Assembly (NCBI GenBank): GCA_038729425.1
Contig: JAVYSB010000002.1
Span: forward strand, 133,966 to 170,952
Reading direction: 5' to 3'
Length of the DNA: 36,987 nt
Source: Thermoplasmataceae archaeon
GTDB lineage: Archaea > Thermoplasmatota > Thermoplasmata > Thermoplasmatales > Thermoplasmataceae
Below the pieces are notes generated by a model, which made no database searches, was not told where the DNA came from, and was given only the letters and a program-made list of their open reading frames with translations. Of this stretch, positions 30,443 to 36,987 are shown one piece after another. The position numbers and the translations under genes are program-made. How positions within the stretch are numbered: position 1 is the first letter of the stretch; the number at the start of each line of letters is the position of its first letter.

Positions 30443-31735
30443 ATGAGTGAGTTTGACGCTATTGTAGTTGGAGCCGGCCCAGCGGGAGCGTCGGCTGCTA
30501 TTCGACTTGCATCATCGAAGAAAAATGTTCTGCTGGTGGAAAAATCCGACCCTCCTGGGAGCAAGAATGTATCCGGAGGTGTACTCTGGGGGAATGGACT
30601 GTCCGCCATTATACCGGATTGGGAGAAAACAGCCCCGATTGAAAGATTTGTAGACACAAAATCAGTCGCTTTCCTGACTCAGGATTCCAAGATCGCAATA
30701 GATTTCAGTTCGAAAAAACTCGAGCAGAAAAAGACCGGTTATACGGTCTTGAGGACAAAGTTTGACCAGTGGCTCGCCAAGAAAGCCAAAGAAGCTGGAG
30801 CAATGGTTATAAATGGTGTCACGGTTGAAAAACTCCATATGGAGGGAGGCAGGGCCACCGGAGTTGAGCAGGAAGGAGATGTCATTACCGCAGACACAGT
30901 GATTCTCTGCGAGGGAGCAAACCCAAGAGTTGCAATCGCTTCAGGTATCCATGACCGTCTGTCTGATCATGACGTGGCCATCGGCGTAAAGGAAGTTATA
31001 AGCCTGCCTGAAAGTACGATTAATGAGAGGTTCAATCTGAAGAGTGGTGCTGGCTTTGCATGCGAGTACGTTCTGGGCTACCTTAAAAACGGAACTGAGG
31101 CAGGCGGATTTCTATACACAAACAAAGACAGCATATCTGTTGGTATAGTCGTAAACATGGCTCACCTGAGGGAAAATGGTGAAACACACTCCTATGATCT
31201 CATCCAGGAGTTCCTTGACCATCCTTACATAGCTCCGCTTATTGCTGGAGGAAAAATGCAGGAGTATAGTGCCCATCTGGTTCAGGAAGGTGGAATCAGG
31301 TCCATGCCTAAGGTCTTCGGAAATGGATATATGATAGCCGGAGACTCCGCGGGATTCTCTTTCAGCAATGGCCTTGTACTGCAGGGTATGAACTACGCCA
31401 TAGACTCTGGCGTTGTTGCTGCCGATGCATTCATAAAAGCGCAGGAGAAAGGTGATTATTCTGAAAAGTCTCTGAGTGTTTACCAGGACATGCTTGATTC
31501 ATCCTATCTGATGAGAGACATGAAAACATTCAGAGGGATAGAGGAAGTGACATGGAGTCCTTTTGTTCACAAGCAGGTCCCGGCGATGCTGGAATCCTTA
31601 ATGATGAGCCTCTTTATGGAGGAAGGGAAACCAAAGAAACACATTACATCAAACCTTATGGATGCAATGTCGAAGAACGGTATGCTAAGGACATCTAGTT
31701 TGCTTGAGACGTACAGAATGATTAGGAGGATGTGA
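30443..31735 (+). CDS. fixC: FixC/EtfC-type electron transfer flavoprotein-quinone oxidoreductase
   Basis: 430 residues from the ATG at 30443 (leaderless spacing to the TATA box). FAD-binding Rossmann start: DAIVVGAGPAGASAAIRLA (GxGxxG), then LLVEKSDPPGSKNVSGGVLWG, and the later GDSAGFSFSNGLVLQGMNYAIDSG dinucleotide motif. This is the geranylgeranyl reductase/EtfQO superfamily, FixC branch. It takes electrons from the ETF and, with FixX, passes them to a quinone. First gene of a four-gene operon. Confidence 0.93.
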   Translation: MSEFDAIVVGAGPAGASAAIRLASSKKNVLLVEKSDPPGSKNVSGGVLWGNGLSAIIPDWEKTAPIERFVDTKSVAFLTQDSKIAIDFSSKKLEQKKTGYTVLRTKFDQWLAKKAKEAGAMVINGVTVEKLHMEGGRATGVEQEGDVITADTVILCEGANPRVAIASGIHDRLSDHDVAIGVKEVISLPESTINERFNLKSGAGFACEYVLGYLKNGTEAGGFLYTNKDSISVGIVVNMAHLRENGETHSYDLIQEFLDHPYIAPLIAGGKMQEYSAHLVQEGGIRSMPKVFGNGYMIAGDSAGFSFSNGLVLQGMNYAIDSGVVAADAFIKAQEKGDYSEKSLSVYQDMLDSSYLMRDMKTFRGIEEVTWSPFVHKQVPAMLESLMMSLFMEEGKPKKHITSNLMDAMSKNGMLRTSSLLETYRMIRRM

Positions 31736-31736
31736 T

Positions 31737-32009
31737 ATGAAGATAGAAGACCGCCTTGCTGTGCTAAATTACAAGACCGACAAGGCATACGCGCACATAA
31801 CGGTGGATCCCAAGATATGCGAAACATGTCCAGATCATTTTTGTACTTTTGCTTGCCCGGCAAAATGCTACACCCTGATTGAGGGAAAACTTAATTTCAA
31901 GTATGAAGACTGCGTGGAGTGCGGAACGTGTGACGTGGCTTGCTCTCATGGAAGTGTCGCCTGGACAAATCCAAAGGGCGCTCACGGAATCAAATATAAA
32001 TATGGGTGA
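31737..32009 (+). CDS. fixX: FixX ferredoxin-like protein
   Basis: 90 residues. The two cysteine clusters of FixX are visible: ICETCPDHFCTFACPAKC and CVECGTCDVACSHGSV, with the terminal GxHGIKYKYG. It binds an iron-sulfur cluster and partners with FixC as the exit of electrons from the ETF. Starts 1 base after the fixC stop; a GGAGG-type ribosome binding site is in the last codons of fixC. Confidence 0.93.
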   Translation: MKIEDRLAVLNYKTDKAYAHITVDPKICETCPDHFCTFACPAKCYTLIEGKLNFKYEDCVECGTCDVACSHGSVAWTNPKGAHGIKYKYG

Positions 32010-32014
32010 TGGAA

Positions 32015-32812
32015 ATGACCTTGGAAATTATAGTTATGGTCAAGCAGGTTCCAGACAGTCAGGAAGTTGTCATTGATCCAGTTACGATGAACCTTAACCG
32101 GAGCATGACCAGGAACGTGACCAACGGTGCAGATGAAAATGCTCTGGAAGCTGCCCTTAAGCTTAAGGATAAGTACGGTGCTAACATAACAGTTATATCA
32201 ATGGGCCCTCCTCAGGCAGAAACGACAATGATAGAGTGTTTAGCGAGGGGAGCTGACCGGGCCATACTCGCGTCCGACAGATTCTTTGGAGGTGCGGATA
32301 CGTATCCGACAGGTTTGACTCTTGCCGCGACCATCAAGAAGATCGGGAAGTTTGACATTATCTTCGCAGGGGAAGAGAGTACCGATTCAAGTACTGGTCA
32401 TGTTGGTCCTGGTGTTGCGGAATTTCTCGACATAGATCAGATTACCTATGCAAGCGAAGTGGATTACAAGGACGGCAGAGTCATCGCGGACAGGGAATTA
32501 GAAGGGGGAACAGAAGTGGTAAGCGTTCCCACTCCTGTTCTGGTAACGATTCTGCTTAACTCAAACATTCCTAGGATCCAGACCCTGAGAAGGAAAATAG
32601 ATGCCACAAAGAAGGGGTTTGAGATCTGGGATCACGACAAGATTAGCCTCGCTCCGGAGTGGGTAGGAGTCAGGGGTTCTCCGACAATAGTACGGAGAAT
32701 GCGGCCCATTAAGGAACGAGAACGTGCAGCAAAGAAGTTCGAGGTTTCTAATGTTGGTGACCTTGTCAAAGAACTTTACGAAAAAAATATAATTAAACTG
32801 GAGGAGGTGTAA
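32015..32812 (+). CDS. fixA: ETF beta subunit, FixA type
   Basis: 265 residues from the ATG at 32015, preferred because GGTGAT lies 5 bases upstream; in-frame GTG 32006 and ATG 32009 are alternatives. Landmarks: IIVMVKQVPDSQEV, NGADENALEAALKLKDKYGANITVISMGPPQA (ETF beta signature region), IIFAGEESTDSSTGHVGP and the LRRKIDATKKG end. In FixAB-type (bifurcating) ETFs this subunit binds a second flavin. It couples an acyl-CoA or NADH donor to ferredoxin/quinone acceptors in the family; the actual direction here is unknown. Confidence 0.93.
   Translation: MTLEIIVMVKQVPDSQEVVIDPVTMNLNRSMTRNVTNGADENALEAALKLKDKYGANITVISMGPPQAETTMIECLARGADRAILASDRFFGGADTYPTGLTLAATIKKIGKFDIIFAGEESTDSSTGHVGPGVAEFLDIDQITYASEVDYKDGRVIADRELEGGTEVVSVPTPVLVTILLNSNIPRIQTLRRKIDATKKGFEIWDHDKISLAPEWVGVRGSPTIVRRMRPIKERERAAKKFEVSNVGDLVKELYEKNIIKLEEV
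32800..32809 (+). promoter_or_regulatory. Strong ribosome binding site of fixB
   Basis: GGAGGAGGTG ends 5 bases before the TTG at 32815 and therefore decides for the TTG over the in-frame ATG at 32830. Confidence 0.65.
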
Positions 32813-32814
32813 TC

Positions 32815-33867
32815 TTGGCAGGTATAAAAATGGCTACTCCAGCTGCTAACCTTGATGAATACAAGAACGTTTTTGTTTTCCTGGAGACCAGGGAGGATAA
32901 GCTCATCAGGCCTGCTCTTGAAATGATTGGAGTTGGTAAAAAGATTGCGGACAAGGTCGGCGAGAAGTTATATTGCTTGCTGCTCGGTGGAGACATAAAA
33001 GATGAAGCCAAAGAGGCAATTTCTTACGGATGTGACATAGTGCTTGGCGCAGAATCTGCAGACCTCAGGACATATACAACTCTGCCATATTCACACATAA
33101 TCTCGGACTTCGTGAAGACTGAAAAACCAAATATTTTTCTGATACCAGCGACAAGGAATGGCAGGGATCTTGCATCAAGAATAGCCGTCAGTTGCGAAGC
33201 AGGAGTGACTGCGGACTGCACAGAACTTGATGTGGAACAGGATACACGAATTCTATCGGCAAACAGGCCAACATACGGTGAAAGCATGCTCGCCGAAATT
33301 CTGTGCAAGAAACACAGGCCACAGATGGCTACCGCTAGGCCAGGTATTTTCCCATTGCCAGAAAAGGATAAGTCTCGAAAGGGTGAAGTAAGGGTAAAGG
33401 ATGTGAAGATAGACAAGCAGTTGCTCAAAAAGCAGGTACTGGAGTTCAGGAAGAAAGAGGCACTTGATCTTACCGCAGCAAGCGTAATTGTCTCTGGTGG
33501 AATGGGCCTCGGAAAGGCTGAAGGTTTCAAAATGGTCGGGGAGCTTGCGGAAGAGATCAACGGGACCGTTGGAGCAACCAGACCGGCTGTAGACATGGGT
33601 TGGATAACCAGGGATCATCAGGTCGGGCAGACTGGCCAGACAGTCAGGCCGAGGTTATACATTGCAGCCGGAATATCTGGAAAGATTCAGCATATACTGG
33701 GCATGAAAAACAGTGAGACCATAATATCCATCAATACTGACCCGGACGCAGAGATTTTCAAGTACTCGGACTACCTGATTAACGCTGATGTTAATGAAGC
33801 CCTGCCGGCGCTAATAAAATCCGTAAGGGAAGAAAAGAAGAAGCTAATGGCCTCAAAGAAGAAGTAA
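32815..33867 (+). CDS. fixB: ETF alpha subunit, FixB type
   Basis: 350 residues, TTG start. The C-terminal FAD-binding domain is complete: VIVSGGMGLGKAEGFKMVGELAEEI, GATRPAVDMGWITRDHQVGQTGQTVRPRLYIAAGISGKIQH and INTDPDAEIFKYSDY. The N-terminal domain contains ALEMIGVGKKIAD-like residues and SHIISDFVKTEKPNIFLIPATRNGRDLASRIAV. Forms the ETF with FixA. Last gene of fixCXAB; the stop lies 9 bases from the end of the convergent thrS. Confidence 0.94.
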   Translation: MAGIKMATPAANLDEYKNVFVFLETREDKLIRPALEMIGVGKKIADKVGEKLYCLLLGGDIKDEAKEAISYGCDIVLGAESADLRTYTTLPYSHIISDFVKTEKPNIFLIPATRNGRDLASRIAVSCEAGVTADCTELDVEQDTRILSANRPTYGESMLAEILCKKHRPQMATARPGIFPLPEKDKSRKGEVRVKDVKIDKQLLKKQVLEFRKKEALDLTAASVIVSGGMGLGKAEGFKMVGELAEEINGTVGATRPAVDMGWITRDHQVGQTGQTVRPRLYIAAGISGKIQHILGMKNSETIISINTDPDAEIFKYSDYLINADVNEALPALIKSVREEKKKLMASKKK

Positions 33868-33876
33868 TAATAGATT

Positions 33877-35898
33877 TCAGACCATCTGTTCTATCTTTCT
33901 ATTTCTTATTTCCTCTTTTATTTTGTTCAGGAATACTTCCATGGAGTAGGTCTGTTGTTTATTATCCCTTCCTCTGATCGTAATGGTTTTGTCCTGCCGC
34001 TCGTTCTCTCCAACGATCGCGATGTACGATGGTCTCCTGAGCCTTATCATCTTTATCTTCTTGCTTATGGTTTCCGGGGAAAGATCCATGGTAACGCGAA
34101 GACCGGCTTTCTTCAGATTTTCGTAAACCTCCTCTGCATACTGTGCTGACGATATGCTCACCGGTGTCAGGTATATCTGCATTGGAGAAAGCCAGGTAGG
34201 TAGTTTTCCCTCAAAGTGTTCCAGCAGGATGGCCATGAATCTCTCCAGACTGCCAAATATGGCTCTATGCACCATTACAATCCTGTCTTTCTTGCTCTGG
34301 CTGTTTATGTAGTATAGGCCGAAGTTAGAAGGCATGAAAAAGTCAAGCTGTATGGTGGAAAGCTGCCAGCTCCTCCCAATGGCATCCTTGGTATGAACAT
34401 CTATTTTAGGACCATAAAATGCAGCTTCCCCGGGGAACTCTCTGAAATCTATTCCAGATTCTACAAGAGCCTGTCGCAGTTGATCTGAAGCTTTATCCCA
34501 CTGAGACAGGTCCGGGTCAAGTTTTTCCGATCCGCAATTTGGGCAAACGAATTTCTCATTGCTGCTGACTTTCCTGATCTCTACCACGTTCCCGCATTCC
34601 TGACAGACAAACGCAACAAGATACTGCTCCGGGTGGTCTCGGTCCATTAGGCTAAGATCAAACGTAGCCTCTGTGGTACCCAGTACAGTTTCGTAAGTCT
34701 CTTTTACGAGCCCTATGAGGCTTTTTACTTCGCCAAGAATCATGTCCATGGAAAGAAAGGCATGTCCATCGTCCTGGGTAAAGGCGCGGGGCCTGGTGAG
34801 GCCGCCGACCTCACCTGACTTTTCATACCTGTAGACAGTTCCGAATTCACTGTATCTCACTGGAAGGTCCCTGTAGCTGTGAGGCTCTCGCTCGAATATG
34901 GTTATGTGACCAGGGCAGTTCATGGGCTTCAGTCCATAGCCTTCATGGTTTTCCAGTTCAAAGGTAAACATATCCGGTTTATATTTTGCATAATGCCCGG
35001 ATTGTTTCCATATGGTATCTCTGAAAACGTGCGGAGTCCATACCTCCATCCATCCTCTCTCGGAGTTCTTTTCCCGCATGAAATTCATCAGCTCATTCCT
35101 TATAATGACACCATTAGGGGAATACAGGGGGAACCCAGGGGCACGCTCGGAGTTAAAGAGAAACAGGTCCATTTCGGCACCAATCTTCCTATGGTCTCTC
35201 TTTGAAGCCTCCTCTCTCATCTTCAAATATACGTTAAGAGACTTCTCATCCGGAAACGCGGTTCCGTAAATCCTGATCATTGGCGTCCCATCAGTTTCAC
35301 CCTTATAGTGGGTAGCCGCTATGGTCAGCAGCCTAGTCGATCCAAGGAACGACGTATTTGGAACATGGGGACCGCGGCAGAAGTCAACAAAGTCACCCTG
35401 TCTGTAAACTGTGGATCTCCCGTTATCCGGCACGTTATCTCTGATCTTATCTATCTTGTACGGGTTTTTACCGAAAATAAACATAAGCTCAGTTTTGCTA
35501 TGTTCCTCCCTGATAATGGGAATTGATTTTGCAACGTTCTCCCGCATCCTTGCCTCGATTGCTGGAAGTTTGTCCGAAGAGATCGGTTCCATATCGAAGT
35601 CATAATAGAATCCCTCTTCCGTTACTGGACCAGCGTTGGGCAATGCATTTGGATAGAGTTCAAGGATAGCCTGAGCCAATAGATGGGCCGCAGAATGTCT
35701 TAATATTTCAATGCCCTGCTTGGAGTACTTTGTTATTAGATTGCATTCCACGTCTATTTCCGGAATGGAAGACAGATCCAGCAGCACCCCTTTGCATTCC
35801 ACTGCAACTGCGTCTTTCCTCAGCCTCTCTGGAACGGAATCTCTAAATGGTTGACCGCCGGAAAACCGCAGTTTTATCATTCCTTCCTGCGCACTCAT
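33877..35898 (-). CDS. thrS: Threonyl-tRNA synthetase (bacterial-type editing domain, zinc-ribbon insertion)
   Basis: 673 residues. Short degenerate TGS-like N-terminus (1-60); N2 editing domain with H68-x3-H72 (RHSAAHLLAQA) and C174/H178 (FCRGPHVPN), i.e. the bacterial and eukaryotic arrangement rather than the archaeal DTD-like N1 domain; class II catalytic core with PMNCPGH (C328), VRYSEFGTVYRYE, DDGHAF and HRAIFGSLERF; anticodon-binding domain at the C-terminus. At about 428-466, between SLMDRDHPEQYL and WDKASDQL, lies an extra segment with C432-x2-C435-x16-C452-x2-C455, a zinc ribbon not found in the standard enzyme. Ligates Thr to tRNAThr and edits Ser-tRNAThr. Confidence 0.95.
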   Translation of the reverse strand: MSAQEGMIKLRFSGGQPFRDSVPERLRKDAVAVECKGVLLDLSSIPEIDVECNLITKYSKQGIEILRHSAAHLLAQAILELYPNALPNAGPVTEEGFYYDFDMEPISSDKLPAIEARMRENVAKSIPIIREEHSKTELMFIFGKNPYKIDKIRDNVPDNGRSTVYRQGDFVDFCRGPHVPNTSFLGSTRLLTIAATHYKGETDGTPMIRIYGTAFPDEKSLNVYLKMREEASKRDHRKIGAEMDLFLFNSERAPGFPLYSPNGVIIRNELMNFMREKNSERGWMEVWTPHVFRDTIWKQSGHYAKYKPDMFTFELENHEGYGLKPMNCPGHITIFEREPHSYRDLPVRYSEFGTVYRYEKSGEVGGLTRPRAFTQDDGHAFLSMDMILGEVKSLIGLVKETYETVLGTTEATFDLSLMDRDHPEQYLVAFVCQECGNVVEIRKVSSNEKFVCPNCGSEKLDPDLSQWDKASDQLRQALVESGIDFREFPGEAAFYGPKIDVHTKDAIGRSWQLSTIQLDFFMPSNFGLYYINSQSKKDRIVMVHRAIFGSLERFMAILLEHFEGKLPTWLSPMQIYLTPVSISSAQYAEEVYENLKKAGLRVTMDLSPETISKKIKMIRLRRPSYIAIVGENERQDKTITIRGRDNKQQTYSMEVFLNKIKEEIRNRKIEQMV

Positions 35899-35929
35899 AA
35901 ATAGGGTGATAAGGTTCCGGGTAAAATAT

Positions 35930-36987
35930 TTATTCCAATCTTACAGGTTTCAGGCTTTCGAGATCATATTTATCGCCGGCGATCATGGCATAAATGGCGT
36001 TGATATCACGATATGGTGCCCTGTCATCCGTGAGCGTCGGGACTACCTTTCTCACCTCATCATGGATACGTGAGGTAAATTCGGATGGTTTTCCTGCAAT
36101 CAGATCGACCGCCTGAGATCCTGTCAGGTACTCTATGGAAACAATGTAAAACAGGTTTGAGACAATCTCGGAGAGTTTAAGCGCTGCATTCATGCCCATG
36201 CTTACGTGGTCTTCCTGATTGGCTGAAGTAGGTATTGAATCCGCAGAAGATGGGAAGCTCAGAGTCTTGTTCCTGTTACACAGTGCTGCAGCAACATACT
36301 GTGGTATCATGTACCCTGAATTGAGGCCGCTGTTTTTAACAAGAAACGGAGGGAGTCCACTCAGGTTGCCATCTGTGATACGTGCTACACGCCTTTCAAT
36401 CATATTGCCCAGATCGGTGAGCGCGATTGCGAGAAAATCACTGACAAGAGCGACAGGTTCTCCATGGAAATTCCCAGCTGAAATCACCTCATCTTCAGAG
36501 ATCAACGGGTTATCTGTTGCCGAGTTTATCTCGATATCCAGGACGCTCTTAACGTAATTTATGGTGTCAAGAACTGCACCGTATACCTGTGGTATGCACC
36601 TTAGCGTGTAAGGGTCCTGAACCTTTTCCTCGCTAGACCTCCTGACTATCTCACTGTCGGAAAGCAGGTCTCTGAAAGAGGCAGCTATGATCTTCTGCCC
36701 CATGTGCCCCCGGGAACCCACAGCCCATTCCCTGAACGCTTTCAGCGTCCCCCTGAGCCCCTCAAATGAAAGTGATGCAGAGGCAATTGCGTTCTTCATC
36801 AACCTTAATGATCTGAAAACCTCAATGGATAGTATGGAAGATATTGCAGCTGTGCCATTAATGAAGGCAACACCCTCCTTCTCGGTGAAATGATACGGGT
36901 GGATGCCATGTTCCCTGAGAAATTGATCTGTTTCGTAGGAATTGCCTTTGTAATGTATCCTCCCTTCGCCCATGAGTGCAAGAGCGA
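35930..36987 (-). CDS. hutH: Histidine/aromatic amino acid ammonia-lyase (5' end outside window)
   Basis: At least 352 residues; the frame runs past the right edge (residues ALALMGEG at the edge match the family's internal ALALxGEG, so the MIO-forming Ala-Ser-Gly lies beyond it). Conserved MIO-lyase features in view: VQDPYTLRCIPQVYGAVLDTI (the QDxYS/TLRxxPQ..G motif), SATDNPLI, GNFHGEPVALVSDF (GGNFHG-like), and SANQEDHVSMG. It most resembles histidine ammonia-lyase (histidine to urocanate) but cannot be separated from phenylalanine or tyrosine lyases without the upstream selectivity residues. No hutU or hutI is visible in the window. Confidence 0.9.
   Translation of the reverse strand, partial: ALALMGEGRIHYKGNSYETDQFLREHGIHPYHFTEKEGVAFINGTAAISSILSIEVFRSLRLMKNAIASASLSFEGLRGTLKAFREWAVGSRGHMGQKIIAASFRDLLSDSEIVRRSSEEKVQDPYTLRCIPQVYGAVLDTINYVKSVLDIEINSATDNPLISEDEVISAGNFHGEPVALVSDFLAIALTDLGNMIERRVARITDGNLSGLPPFLVKNSGLNSGYMIPQYVAAALCNRNKTLSFPSSADSIPTSANQEDHVSMGMNAALKLSEIVSNLFYIVSIEYLTGSQAVDLIAGKPSEFTSRIHDEVRKVVPTLTDDRAPYRDINAIYAMIAGDKYDLESLKPVRLE

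Noticed and set aside
33024-33596. A 190-residue minus-strand frame within fixB.
   Set aside because: Serine- and proline-rich shadow frame of a well-conserved gene; no motif.
1-36987. tRNA, rRNA, CRISPR, insertion sequence or integrated element.
   Set aside because: No regularly spaced repeats, no transposase or integrase motif, and no cloverleaf-like sequence was seen in the gaps by eye.

Overview
The window looks like chromosomal DNA of a Thermoplasmata archaeon, probably order Thermoplasmatales. It combines archaeal information-processing genes (archaeal DnaG, aIF2 gamma, S6e, a Kae1-Bud32 fusion, NreA, a LonB-type AAA+ ATPase) with a bacterial-type HU protein that matches HTa, the chromatin protein known from this group. 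ThrRS is also of bacterial architecture. Many starts have a TATA box of the TTTAWATA type about 23-28 bases upstream, which is the signature of leaderless archaeal transcripts. I see no rRNA, tRNA, CRISPR array, insertion sequence or prophage. No gene-free stretch exceeds 300 bases; the longest is 24078-24367, which holds promoters and one inverted repeat.

Layout, left to right. 1-1861 (minus): NreA followed by a radical SAM protein of the SPL/COG1533 type that runs off the left edge. 2026-2493: an orphan membrane protein. 2545-6459 (minus): an accessory-looking block with two family-2 glycosyltransferases, a nucleotidyltransferase, a small unknown protein and a fusion of a split-barrel flavin-type domain to a SAM methyltransferase. 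6561-7173: an acidic protein and a small winged-helix regulator that face each other and share the same 13-bp palindrome at both promoters. 7265-8844 (minus): PiT phosphate permease with its DUF47/PhoU-like partner. 8986-15032: mostly single housekeeping genes (MarC, AroD, ThpR, GcvH, RlmE) mixed with archaeal regulators (two wHTH/HTH proteins and an HTH-ACT protein). 15069-19666 (minus): M61 aminopeptidase, then the dnaG operon, whose second gene is a LonB-like ATPase without a protease domain. 19895-22439 (plus): endonuclease-IV-like protein, small conserved protein, MFS permease. 22380-24077 (minus): a tiny membrane ORF, a radical SAM/SPASM protein and the HTa-like HU protein. 24368-27898: spermidine synthase, a two-TM protein, and the Kae1-Bud32 and RdgB/Ham1 pair. 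28027-29639: S6e and aIF2 gamma. 29636-30361: HhH-GPD glycosylase. 30443-33867: a complete fixCXAB (EtfABCX) operon. 33877-35898: ThrRS with an unusual zinc-ribbon insertion. 35930-36987: a histidine ammonia-lyase family gene cut by the right edge.

Most genes are core metabolism, translation or repair, arranged in short operons with 4-base overlaps. The most interesting material is: (1) the shared palindrome around the small winged-helix regulator; (2) the protease-less, zinc-ribbon LonB-like ATPase translationally linked to dnaG; (3) the zinc-ribbon insertion in ThrRS; (4) the split-barrel/methyltransferase fusion inside a glycosyltransferase block; and (5) an identical 11-bp element in front of both divergent genes kae1-bud32 and rps6e. 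All function calls come from reading motifs by eye; no database search was run.
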